Shown here: positions 1 through 5,783 of the stretch, piece by piece
How the letters are laid out: each line of letters begins with the position of its first letter
Position numbering within the stretch: the first letter of the stretch is position 1
Assembly (NCBI GenBank): GCA_003557565.1
Contig: PWOG01000145.1
Span: 1 to 8,224, forward strand
DNA: 8,224 nucleotides
Reading direction: 5' to 3'
Source: Desulfobulbaceae bacterium
GTDB lineage: Bacteria; Desulfobacterota; Desulfobulbia; Desulfobulbales; Desulfurivibrionaceae
Program-made: the position numbers and the translations under genes
Notes under the pieces: model-generated
Databases searched by the model: none
What the model saw: the letters and a program-made list of their open reading frames with translations, nothing else
What the model was told of the DNA's origin: nothing

Positions 1-55
1 TAAGTACGTGAGCCGGCCTGATCGCCGCAAGATGCGGTGCTGACGCAACGTTTAC
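1..55 (-). repeat. Half copy of 109-bp GTAA-ended palindromic repeat (copy 1)
   Basis: Read on the minus strand from 55 downwards, this starts GTAAACG and runs gaplessly in register with the first 55 bases of the element at 3522-3630, with 45 of 55 identical. The inner part, 4-40 here against 3537-3573 inverted, is 36 of 37 identical. The window edge falls at the expected midpoint, so the other half should lie outside. Its terminus overlaps the htpX stop codon. Confidence 0.85.
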
Positions 56-936
56 CCCCGTTTGAGGGCGGCGATGCGCTCTTCCAGGGGGGGATGGGTC
101 ATAAAAAGGCGCTTGATGCCCTGGCCCACGCCGCCGGAGATGCCGAAGGCGGCCATCTGGTCGGGCAGGTGGGGTTGCTCCGCACTGCGCTTGAGCTTTT
201 CCAGGGCCGCCACCATCTTGTCGCGGCCGGCCAGGTAGGCTCCGCCGGCATCGGCCCGGAATTCGCGCTGACGGCTGAACCAGAAGACGATGGTGCTGGC
301 CAGGATACCGAAGACCACCTGGGCCAGAATGGAGGTTATGAAAAATGCTGGGCCGTGGCCCTCCTCGGTCTTGAACACCACCCGGTCCACCAGGTGGCCC
401 ACCACCCGGGAGGCGACGATGACGAAGGTGTTGACCACCCCCTGCACCAGGGCCAGGGTGACCATGTCGCCGGTGGCCACGTGGCTGACCTCGTGGGCCA
501 GCACCGCTTCCGCCTCATCGCGGCTCATGCTCCGCAGCAGGCCGGTGCTCACCGCCACCAGGGCGCTGTTTTTGCGGGCGCCGGTGGCGAAAGCGTTGAC
601 ATCCGGAGAGTCGTAAACGGCCACCTCGGGCATGCCGATGCCGGCCACCCGGGCCTGGTTGCGCACGGTGTTGACCAGCCAGGACTCGGCCTCGTTGCGG
701 GGCGAGGTGATCACCTTGGCGCCGGTGAGCCGTTTGGCCGTCCACTTTGATATAGCCAGAGAAATAAAGGAGCCGCCGAAGCCGAAGACCGCCGCGAAGA
801 TCAGCAGGTTGCCCATATCCAGGCCGACCCCGGACTCATCCAGGATCCGGTTCACCCCCAGCAGGTTAAGGATAACGCCGAGCACCAGGACAATGGCCAG
901 GTTGGTGGCGATAAATAGTGCTACCCTTTTAAACAT
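52..936 (-). CDS. htpX: HtpX-family membrane zinc metalloprotease (M48B)
   Basis: This is a 294-residue inner-membrane zinc endopeptidase of the M48 family, which degrades misfolded or damaged membrane proteins and takes part in envelope stress quality control. The zinc motif HEVSH is at residues 148-152 (H148, E149, H152), and the likely third ligand is E225 in RQREFRADAGG. Hydrophobic segments lie at about 4-27, 42-63, 158-180 and 196-220, which matches the HtpX four-segment layout with the protease domain facing the cytoplasm. Length is typical of the family and both ends look intact. The ATG at 936 follows GGAGG with 8-nt spacing, and a TATAAT box lies just upstream, so it probably has its own promoter. 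The stop codon TAA (52-54) lies inside the terminus of a dispersed repeat. The family call is secure; substrates cannot be read from sequence. Confidence 0.96.
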   Translation of the reverse strand: MFKRVALFIATNLAIVLVLGVILNLLGVNRILDESGVGLDMGNLLIFAAVFGFGGSFISLAISKWTAKRLTGAKVITSPRNEAESWLVNTVRNQARVAGIGMPEVAVYDSPDVNAFATGARKNSALVAVSTGLLRSMSRDEAEAVLAHEVSHVATGDMVTLALVQGVVNTFVIVASRVVGHLVDRVVFKTEEGHGPAFFITSILAQVVFGILASTIVFWFSRQREFRADAGGAYLAGRDKMVAALEKLKRSAEQPHLPDQMAAFGISGGVGQGIKRLFMTHPPLEERIAALKRG

Positions 937-965
937 CGTTGCTTCCTCCGACAGACAATCTTGAT

Positions 966-971
966 ATTATA
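966..971 (-). promoter_or_regulatory. Probable -10 box of htpX promoter
   Basis: The minus strand reads a perfect TATAAT here, 30 bases upstream of the htpX start and within a strongly AT-rich stretch (about 960-1002). No convincing -35 hexamer sits 16-18 bases upstream. I looked for a sigma-32-type heat-shock promoter and did not see one. A transcript starting near 959 would have a short leader carrying the GGAGG ribosome site. Confidence 0.45.
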
Positions 972-1078
972 AATTATTATTGAATTATTATTGTTTGTTT
1001 CACGGTCGCCGAACCTTGCCGAGACGGCCCGTTTCTCACCGGCGTTGCCCCGCTCCGGTGGGCACACATAGAGATGCA

Positions 1079-1163
1079 GCGACGCCGCAGATTTTAAGGT
1101 AACCGGTCGGCGTCGCGCCACCGCCGGCGCCGGCCGGCCTGAGCCCCGTTTCAGCGGTGGCGC
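1079..1163 (-). other. Two consecutive GC-rich stem-loops downstream of the ABC operon
   Basis: Two perfect inverted repeats follow the ATPase stop codon in transcript direction. GCGCCACCGC (1115-1124) pairs with GCGGTGGCGC (1154-1163), 10 bp with a 29-base loop. GCGACGCCG (1079-1087) pairs with CGGCGTCGC (1108-1116), 9 bp with a 20-base loop. The arms overlap by two bases at 1115-1116. There is no U-tract after either, so this is not a textbook intrinsic terminator. It may end or stabilise the operon mRNA. Confidence 0.5.
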
Positions 1164-1170
1164 TGCACCC

Positions 1171-1824
1171 TTACGCTATCATACCGTCTTTGATGCTGAT
1201 GGTCCGGTTGGCCCGTTGGGCCAGTTCAGGGTTGTGGGTGATCATGATCACCGTCAGCCCTTTTTGATGTAATTTGTGCAAAATATCAAATATTTTTTCA
1301 CTGTTGGTGGAGTCCAGGTTGCCGGTGGGCTCGTCGGCCAGTATAACCTCGGGGTCGTTGACCAGGGCCCTGGCGATGGCGGTGCGCTGCATCTCGCCGC
1401 CGCTGAGCTGGGACGGCACGTGGTGCAGCCGTTCCCCCAGGCCCACCGTTTGGGCCAGTTCCTCGATCCGGTCCTTTTTTCCCTGACTTTTGCTGAACAT
1501 CAGGGGCAAGGCGATGTTGTCCACGACGCTCAAGCCAGGGATCAGATAGAACTGCTGAAATATAAAACCGATTTTGGTGCGGCGCAAGGTCACCAGTTCC
1601 GATTCCCGCATTTTGTCCACCCGCGCCCCGTCGAAATACAGCTCCCCGCGGCTGGGCAGGTCCAGGCAGCCGAGGATGTGCAGCAGGGTGGTCTTGCCGG
1701 CCCCGGAAGGCCCCACCACCGCAGTGAATTCCCCGGCTTCGATCTCCAGGTCGATGCCGCGCAGGGCGCGCACTTCCTCGGCGCCCCGGCGGTAGTTCTT
1801 TTCCACTTTTTTAAGAGTGATCAT
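1171..1824 (-). CDS. ABC transporter ATP-binding protein, LolD/MacB type
   Basis: This 217-residue nucleotide-binding subunit powers the FtsX-type permease encoded just upstream in the same operon. All motifs are present: Walker A GPSGAGKTT at 38-46, the Q-loop glutamine in FIFQQF at about 90, signature LSGGE at 140-144, Walker B VILADEP at 160-166, and the switch histidine H197 in THN. The single-domain architecture and length match the LolD/MacB/FtsE group, whose members drive mechanotransmission or lipoprotein and substrate extrusion rather than classical transmembrane passage. The ATG at 1824 lies 6 bases after the permease stop, with AAGGA about 9 bases before it inside the permease end, indicating co-translation. 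A lolD or macB symbol is not justified because the partner permease is neither LolC/E nor full-length MacB. Confidence 0.93.
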   Translation of the reverse strand: MITLKKVEKNYRRGAEEVRALRGIDLEIEAGEFTAVVGPSGAGKTTLLHILGCLDLPSRGELYFDGARVDKMRESELVTLRRTKIGFIFQQFYLIPGLSVVDNIALPLMFSKSQGKKDRIEELAQTVGLGERLHHVPSQLSGGEMQRTAIARALVNDPEVILADEPTGNLDSTNSEKIFDILHKLHQKGLTVIMITHNPELAQRANRTISIKDGMIA

Positions 1825-1830
1825 ATGTGA

Positions 1831-2997
1831 TTATCCTTTAATGGCCTCGATGGGGTTGATTCGGGAGGCTTTCCAGGCCGGATAGAGTCCGGCCAGCAGG
1901 CCCACCACCAGGGCAAAAGCCACGCAGGCCAGGGCCAGGCCGAGGTCGAAACGGAGCATGTCGCCGGTGGGCACAAAGGGCATGATCTGCCGGACGAAGC
2001 TTTCGATCAGCCGAGCCCCCAGCATGGCGACGGCGATTCCTGCGACCCCGCCGACAATGGTCAGAATTGTGGTTTCCTTCATAATGATCTGAAAGATGTT
2101 CCAGCGTGAGGCGCCGATGGCCCGCATCATCCCGATTTCCTGGGAGCGCTCAAACACCGCCATCAGGATGGAGTTCATCACCCCCACCGCTCCGATGATC
2201 AGGGCCACCAGGGCGATGGCCAGGCTCAGGGACTTGGCCGAGGCGGCGACGTTGGCCACCGAGTTCATCACCTGCCCCATGGTGACGATCTGGATGCCGG
2301 GAACTTGCTCTTCCAGATTATTGATAATGGTGCCCAGCCGCTCCGGGGTGTCCACCTTGGCGCCGATGGCGGTGGCGCCGTTGGGTCTGTCCATCAGGTC
2401 CTGGGCGGTGGCGATGGGCATGTAGACAAAGGCGTCATCCTGGCTGCTGGTCTGGCCGATAATGCCGCTGACGGTGAAGACGGTATCCATGTTGGGATAA
2501 CTGAACTCGGCGCCGGGCTTGATGTCGGCGTGTTCGGCCACGTTGTAGCCCAGCAGGATTTCGTGGGTGCCGTTGGGGATCTCGCCGGTGATCTCCCAGC
2601 CCGGCTTGATTTCCGGCAACAGGTCGGTCTCCACTCCGTAGATCAGGTCTATTCGCTGTTGATCGGGATTGGGCAGCTGGGCCACCAGGATGGGGGTGGC
2701 CAGGCTGACGCCGTCGGCGTTCTTGATCTCTTCTAGCACCCCGGTATCGAGATAATTGGGAGTTACCGCCCCATGGAGCACCAGGGCCGCCACTTCGTGG
2801 GCGCAGCCGGAAGGCGCCACCATGAAATGCAGCCCCGTGGCCTGCATCTCCTTGGCCAGTCCTTCTTCAAAGCCGCGGTTAAAGGAGAAAACCGAGAAAA
2901 GCACCCCCACGGCGGCGGCGATGCCCAGCATGGTCAAAAAGCTGCGGGTCCGGTGGCGTAACAGATTCTGGACGGAAAGTTTCAGCATGCCGCTCAT
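1831..2997 (-). CDS. FtsX/MacB-type ABC transporter permease
   Basis: This 388-residue inner-membrane permease has the MacB topology: a transmembrane helix at about 19-38, a large periplasmic domain at about 40-250 (MacB periplasmic core domain), and three C-terminal helices at about 256-282, 308-333 and 351-374. It ends with the family signature YPAWKASRINPIEAIKG. The motif ERSQEIGMMRAIGAS at 283-297, preceding the third helix, is the cytoplasmic coupling region that contacts the ATPase. The periplasmic domain contains APSGCAHEVAAL at 61-72, a cysteine and histidine (C65, H67) in a position I associate with a subset of FtsX permeases. It overlaps the upstream lipoprotein gene by ATGA, so the two are translationally coupled. 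It probably works as a homodimer with the adjacent ATPase. The transported substrate is not known from sequence. Confidence 0.92.
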   Translation of the reverse strand: MSGMLKLSVQNLLRHRTRSFLTMLGIAAAVGVLFSVFSFNRGFEEGLAKEMQATGLHFMVAPSGCAHEVAALVLHGAVTPNYLDTGVLEEIKNADGVSLATPILVAQLPNPDQQRIDLIYGVETDLLPEIKPGWEITGEIPNGTHEILLGYNVAEHADIKPGAEFSYPNMDTVFTVSGIIGQTSSQDDAFVYMPIATAQDLMDRPNGATAIGAKVDTPERLGTIINNLEEQVPGIQIVTMGQVMNSVANVAASAKSLSLAIALVALIIGAVGVMNSILMAVFERSQEIGMMRAIGASRWNIFQIIMKETTILTIVGGVAGIAVAMLGARLIESFVRQIMPFVPTGDMLRFDLGLALACVAFALVVGLLAGLYPAWKASRINPIEAIKG

Positions 2998-3374
2998 ATG
3001 GTCTCCACCCCCTCGGCGATCAGCAACATATTGTTCTGGTAGTTGGTGACGGTGCCGGTGGCCTGAACCTGGCGCCCGGGCATGCTGGGCAGCTCGAAGT
3101 TGTGGGTGGAAAGGTCGACGTAAATCTGGGCGGTGTCATCCTGGAGGACAAACCAGCAACCGTCGGATTCACACTGGGTGTAAACCTTGCCCTGAACCGT
3201 AACCTTCTGGTCCATTAGCTGCGGCTGCAGGAAGATATCCTGGACGCTCACCCGGGGAGCGTCGGGATCGACTCCGGCGCCGTACTGTTCATTGCCGCAG
3301 GCGCTCAAGAGCAGGGCGCTGAACATCAGGGCCAGGGAAACAAACAATTTGGGCGATTTGATAAATCTTTGCAT
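2994..3374 (-). CDS. OB-fold lipoprotein associated with the ABC transporter
   Basis: This 126-residue predicted lipoprotein begins MQRFIKSPKL, then has a hydrophobic h-region and a lipobox ending LLSAC, so C32 would be the lipidated cysteine. The mature part (about 45-126) alternates short strands in a pattern like bacterial OB-fold domains: VTVQGKVYTQCESDGCWFVL, then AQIYVDLSTH, then GRQVQATGTVTNYQ. The CESDGCW segment resembles the paired-cysteine GCW region of DUF4920-type proteins and could bind metal or form a disulfide. I chose the ATG at 3374 because GGAG lies 8 bases upstream and the signal peptide begins there; an upstream extension to 3545 would translate through the repeat. It is first gene of the operon, coupled by ATGA overlap to the permease, so it is probably the periplasmic partner of that transporter. 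The exact family assignment is tentative. Confidence 0.85.
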   Translation of the reverse strand: MQRFIKSPKLFVSLALMFSALLLSACGNEQYGAGVDPDAPRVSVQDIFLQPQLMDQKVTVQGKVYTQCESDGCWFVLQDDTAQIYVDLSTHNFELPSMPGRQVQATGTVTNYQNNMLLIAEGVETI

Positions 3375-3521
3375 GCGTTGGTCTCCGTGGTGTTCAATTG
3401 TGATGTTGTAGAGATGGATTGCCGTTAAGGGCGGTTGCCGGTACCGTCTCGGGTACCAGTTAAGGGACAGAAAGTAAACGGAATTGTTCCCGGAAAGATT
3501 GCACATCGTGGTAGACATGAT

Positions 3522-3630
3522 GTAAGCGATCACAGGGCACCGCATCTTGCGGCGATCAGGCCGGCTTACGTACTGATGTACGCTTCGCCGCCCCGATCAC
3601 CACAACCTGCGGCACCCTGCGGGCGCTTAC
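3522..3630. repeat. 109-bp GTAA-ended palindromic repeat (copy 2, complete)
   Basis: The element starts GTAAGCGATCAC and ends GGGCGCTTAC. Its 23-base ends are inverted copies with 18 of 23 matching. The middle carries two GTAC motifs around TGAT (3570-3581), and each half contains a small hairpin such as CCGCA-TCT-TGCGG (3540-3552). It is 109 bp, exactly the length of the copy at 5784-5892, and 45 of 55 bases match the half copy at 1-55. No open reading frame or transposase lies within it. Confidence 0.85.
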
Positions 3631-3655
3631 CATTTCGCCCCCGTGATCACTTACG
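3624..3655 (-). repeat. 32-bp companion repeat, copy A
   Basis: On minus this starts CGTAAGTGATCACGGGGGC and ends ATGGTAAGCG. It matches 5969-6000, in the opposite orientation, at 30 of 32 positions. Its end overlaps the terminus of the 109-bp element by seven bases. Together they give the cluster outer inverted ends: TGTAAGCGATCAC at 3521-3533 against CGTAAGTGATCAC inverted at 3643-3655, 11 of 13 identical. Confidence 0.8.
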
Positions 3656-3709
3656 ACATGATGTTGCCGGGACGGCCTTTCTCCGTCATGGTCGGATGTT
3701 TACTTGAAT

Positions 3710-4366
3710 TTACCGATTTTTTGAAGGAGAACGGGCGGGGGCGGGTGATGGCGACGAGTCCCGGCCATTATTGGCCCCCTCGTCGATATCCTTGAAATCG
3801 CGCCGGAGCTTTTCCAGTTCCTGGCGGTAGTTCTCGCCGTCGCCGAACTCCAGGAATTTATGATAACGGCTGTGGATGGCCGCCGTCCTGCGGGCGTGCT
3901 TGATGGGGCACCAGTACTGCTCGGTGCGGGCGGCGATCTCTCGGGTGTAGGAAATCAGGCCGTTGACGTAACCGCAGTAGACGCAGTTGAGTTTTTCGAT
4001 GAAGTTGAGATAACTCAGGTAGTGGCGGTCGATGACGATATGATCGCGGCGTCGCACTCCGGGAATCCCGTAAACCGGGAAACAAATTGCGTGGTAGATG
4101 CTGACGAAAATGTCCAGCAGCACCGCCGGCAACAGGCAGGCCCAGATCACCGGGGCGGTGAGAATAACCAGCAGCCGGGATTCATACAAAAAGCGCCGGA
4201 GGGATTTGATCAGCCGCCGGTGGCGCTGGCGCGCCTCGCGGGTGAAGATGACCTTGCGGTCTTTGATCCGGTAGGCAAACTCTTGCTGTTTTTGCTGGAT
4301 CTCCTCGGTCAACTCCTTCTCAAGGTCTTTGATCCGTTCAATCAGTTCCTGGATTCGATTTTCCAT
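3710..4366 (-). CDS. Conserved membrane-associated protein of unknown function with CxxC motif
   Basis: I recognise this only as a conserved hypothetical protein; the core from about 90 to 160 looks like a family seen in various proteobacteria. From the ATG at 4366 it has 218 residues. Residues 3-30 are a charged, probably coiled-coil helix rich in E, K and Q. A basic stretch (about 38-60) precedes a long hydrophobic segment (about 64-98), probably one or two membrane passes. A soluble region follows with CVYC at 128-131, then REIAARTEQYWCPIKHARR (142-160), which adds C153 and H157. Such cysteine and histidine spacing could bind metal. The C-terminal tail is low-complexity, rich in S, P and R. 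A TTG at 4369 is an alternative start with better spacing to AAAGGG. It is a single-gene unit between a repeat cluster and the divergent GNAT gene. Confidence 0.85.
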   Translation of the reverse strand: MENRIQELIERIKDLEKELTEEIQQKQQEFAYRIKDRKVIFTREARQRHRRLIKSLRRFLYESRLLVILTAPVIWACLLPAVLLDIFVSIYHAICFPVYGIPGVRRRDHIVIDRHYLSYLNFIEKLNCVYCGYVNGLISYTREIAARTEQYWCPIKHARRTAAIHSRYHKFLEFGDGENYRQELEKLRRDFKDIDEGANNGRDSSPSPAPARSPSKNR

Positions 4367-4422
4367 CAAATTATTTTCCCTTTACTGGTCAAAATGGCAA
4401 CAGCAGCAACGGTGGGGGAACC

Positions 4423-4455
4423 CTAAGTGATGAGGCCGGAAGATGCAAGGTTTAC
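4423..4455. repeat. Possible degenerate REP-like unit
   Basis: This stretch begins CTAAGTGATGAGG, close to the CGTAAGTGATCACGG start of the 32-bp repeat, and ends GGTTTAC, so it has TAAG/TTAC-type ends like the 109-bp elements. Read on minus it contains GCATCTTCCGG, close to GCATCTTGCGG of the 109-bp element. The resemblance is partial and could be chance. It sits between two divergent genes. Confidence 0.3.
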
Positions 4456-4469
4456 CACCGTCGGGCCTC

Positions 4470-4498
4470 TTGACAACGTCAGTATAACCATTTAGCCT
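4470..4498 (+). promoter_or_regulatory. Candidate promoter of the GNAT gene
   Basis: A perfect TTGACA (4470-4475) is followed 17 bases later by TAGCCT (4493-4498), a poor -10 match. It is correctly placed, about 65 bases upstream of the GNAT start. TATAAC at 4483-4488 is a better -10 but has no matching -35. Confidence 0.3.
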
Positions 4499-4563
4499 CC
4501 CGGTCCTGACTTTCCGGTAGCCCGTTGGCAATACAAAAAACCTGTAAAAAAAGGAGTTAAGTC

Positions 4564-5067
4564 GTGGTGCAGCAGGACGTGCAGTTGAGGAGTGAGGTTT
4601 TTCGTCAGGACGTGGAGAAGATGGCTCGATGGATGGCCGACGAGGAGGTGACCGAATACCTCAACGAAGAGCAGAATATTGACCACGAACTGAGGAGCCT
4701 GCTGGATCGTTCACCGCTGCCGGTCTATTCCCCCCATTTCAACCGCGACGGCTGTTTTTTCCTGGTTACCCTGCCCGCCGACGGTCCCATCGGTTTTGTG
4801 CGCCTGGTGCCGAAGCGGGATCAGGCCGAGATCGTGGTGGTCATCGGTGAGCGCCGCCACTGGTGCAACGGTTACGGCTGCCAGGCGATCCGCAAGGCCG
4901 CGCGCCACGCCTTTTTCGAGTGGCGCAAGGAGCGGATGGTGGCCACTATCCACCGGGAGAATCGTCGTTCCCAAAAGGTTTTCCAAAAGGCCGGTTTTGC
5001 CGAGAAGGAAAAACTGGCCACCGAGACCCGGTTTACCCTGCCTGTAGAACGCTTTTTGCAGCATTGA
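4564..5067 (+). CDS. GNAT-family N-acetyltransferase
   Basis: This 167-residue protein transfers an acetyl group from acetyl-CoA to an amine on a small molecule or protein; the acceptor is unknown. The N-terminal half (MADEEVTEYLNEEQ at 24-37) resembles the start of RimJ/RimL-like Acetyltransf_3 domains. The acetyl-CoA binding segment is at about 96-109, where ERRHWCNGYGCQAI corresponds to the Q/RxxGxG/A loop, and SQKVFQKAGF (136-145) is the typical C-terminal motif. In the binding loop the usual basic residue and first glycine are replaced (HWCNGYGCQ), so CoA contacts may differ. I chose the GTG at 4564 because AAGGAG (4551-4556) is 7 bases upstream; a second GTG follows at once at 4567. The gene stands alone with its own candidate promoter and terminator. 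Confidence 0.88.
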   Translation: MVQQDVQLRSEVFRQDVEKMARWMADEEVTEYLNEEQNIDHELRSLLDRSPLPVYSPHFNRDGCFFLVTLPADGPIGFVRLVPKRDQAEIVVVIGERRHWCNGYGCQAIRKAARHAFFEWRKERMVATIHRENRRSQKVFQKAGFAEKEKLATETRFTLPVERFLQH

Positions 5068-5109
5068 GCGGGCAGGTGATGGCCGGAGGCCCGCCGGGTT
5101 CCTTTTTTT
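5068..5109 (+). terminator. Probable intrinsic terminator after the GNAT gene
   Basis: GCGGGC (5068-5073) pairs with GCCCGC (5089-5094) immediately after the stop codon, and a run of seven T lies at 5103-5109. The 8-base distance from stem to T-run is longer than ideal, so efficiency is uncertain. Confidence 0.45.
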
Positions 5110-5113
5110 CCGC

Positions 5114-5143
5114 TTGACTTGAACTCACCGGCAAACCGATACT
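5114..5143 (+). promoter_or_regulatory. Candidate sigma-70 promoter for the membrane protein gene
   Basis: TTGACT (5114-5119) and GATACT (5138-5143) are separated by 18 bases. Transcription would begin near 5150, directly before the hairpins of the leader, giving an untranslated leader of about 160 bases. Confidence 0.45.
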
Positions 5144-5152
5144 GTAAGCGTG

Positions 5153-5244
5153 GCCGTCACCGTACCGTTGGGTGGCGGCAACCAAGGGGTTTTCGGTGGT
5201 TGAGTTTGTTGGGCTGGAAGACGACTACCAAGAGCGACTTTTGG
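5153..5244 (+). ncRNA. Structured 5' leader with three hairpins (candidate cis-regulatory RNA)
   Basis: Hairpin 1: GCCGTCACC (5153-5161) pairs with GGTGGCGGC (5171-5179), nine pairs including one G-U, loop GTACCGTTG. Hairpin 2 follows with no gap: AACCA (5180-5184) with TGGTT (5197-5201). Hairpin 3: CCAAGAG (5228-5234) with CTTTTGG (5238-5244), seven pairs including one G-U, loop CGA. I do not recognise a known riboswitch. The structure comes from hand pairing only, and any GC-rich leader will show some pairing. Confidence 0.35.
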
Positions 5245-5290
5245 CACCAGCTTGACCGCACCGTGGGTTATTAAAAACGGAGAGCCCGCC

Positions 5291-5377
5291 ATGCAGGCGG
5301 AGCTGGGTGTGGATGCTGACGATTCTTGCACTGCTTTTGGTGCTCTGGTTGGCCGCGCGGTTTGCCTACGAATATGA
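5291..5377 (+). CDS. Possible 28-residue leader ORF overlapping the membrane protein start
   Basis: An ATG at 5291 has a better ribosome site than the gene it overlaps: GGAG at 5279-5282 with 8-base spacing. It encodes 28 residues beginning MQAELGVDADD and stops at TGA 5375-5377, in a different frame from the membrane protein, whose start (5313) lies inside it. It could be a translational leader controlling the downstream start, or chance. No homology is recognised. Confidence 0.25.
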   Translation: MQAELGVDADDSCTAFGALVGRAVCLRI

Positions 5378-5783
5378 CTTTGTCCAGTTGGTCGACCTGA
5401 TGGGTCAGTTCGTCGACGCCCACACGTATTTGCTGTTCGGTCTGGGGGTGTTAACGGCCCTGGTCGTGCCGGGTATAGTCCTGGCCTGCGAAAGTTTCAG
5501 GTTCTATACCCTGATGTATTACTTGGCCAAACTTTACTTCTGGCTCAGTATCTTCCTGGTTTGTCTCGTTTCACTGGCGGCTGTGCTGTTCCGGTTCGAC
5601 CTGGGGATCAATCTTTGGAGTCTGCTGGGAGTAACCGCCGTGCTGCCTTTTCTGTTCGCCGGCAGCGCAGCTTTCAGCCTCCAGCTTGCCGACTCCTATT
5701 ATCCCATCAAGGATTCCCTGTTTCATCTGCTGCTGCTGGCAGGCCTTTCCCTGTTTCTGGTCAATGCGGTCGCTTTTCTGTAG
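5313..5783 (+). CDS. Small polytopic membrane protein, unknown function
   Basis: I do not recognise this family. It encodes 156 residues, very hydrophobic, with about five predicted membrane segments at 1-18, 38-58, 74-94, 100-124 and 134-155. Short polar links include YEYDFVQLVDLMGQFVDAHT and ADSYYPIKDS. There is no signal peptide cleavage site, no conserved cysteine pair and no transporter signature that I can see. The ATG at 5313 has GGAG (5299-5302) 10 bases upstream; a GTG at 5307 would add two residues but leaves only 4 bases to the same GGAG. Codon usage is GC-rich and even, as expected of a real gene. It has a probable own promoter and structured leader. A palindromic repeat begins at the very next base after its TAG stop. 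Confidence 0.75.
   Translation: MLTILALLLVLWLAARFAYEYDFVQLVDLMGQFVDAHTYLLFGLGVLTALVVPGIVLACESFRFYTLMYYLAKLYFWLSIFLVCLVSLAAVLFRFDLGINLWSLLGVTAVLPFLFAGSAAFSLQLADSYYPIKDSLFHLLLLAGLSLFLVNAVAFL

Larger units (their letters stand above)
3375..3709. other. 335-base intergenic region, mostly repeat
   Basis: The gap lies between the lipoprotein start and the stop codon of the 3710-4366 gene. 3375-3520 is the presumed leader and promoter region of the ABC operon; I could not identify a convincing sigma-70 promoter in it. It contains two GTTAAGGG direct repeats (3424-3431 and 3459-3466) around two GGTACC palindromes. 3521-3655 is the repeat cluster. 3656-3709 includes a weak GACGG/CCGTC hairpin (3671-3687) without a T-tract. 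Confidence 0.6.

Noticed and set aside
37..750. 237-residue plus-strand open frame opposite htpX
   Set aside because: It is the complementary strand of a clear M48 protease; the translation is rich in G, H and A with no domain and no ribosome site.
921..1121. 66-residue minus-strand open frame upstream of htpX
   Set aside because: It covers the AT-rich promoter and the stem-loop region and translates to low-complexity residues (NNNNSIII); no ribosome site.
1276..1830. 184-residue plus-strand open frame opposite the ABC ATPase
   Set aside because: Antisense shadow of a gene with all ABC motifs intact.
3375..3545. N-terminal extension of the lipoprotein to 3545
   Set aside because: It would put 57 residues before the signal peptide and read through the repeat; the ATG at 3374 has a proper GGAG.
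1..3655. Composite transposon bounded by the inverted repeats
   Set aside because: No transposase, no target duplication, and the ends are members of a family also present elsewhere in the window; the enclosed genes are ordinary housekeeping types.
3435..3707. 90-residue plus-strand open frame over the repeat cluster
   Set aside because: Most of it is translation of the 109-bp and 32-bp repeats; no ribosome site and no protein-like pattern.
3726..3750. Second G-rich stretch as a quadruplex
   Set aside because: Only three runs of three or more G (GGG, GGGGG, GGG) are present and it lies in the coding end of the 3710-4366 gene.
5125..5331. 68-residue minus-strand open frame over the 5.1-5.3 kb leader
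   Set aside because: No ribosome site, composition typical of antisense, and it opposes the candidate promoter and leader.
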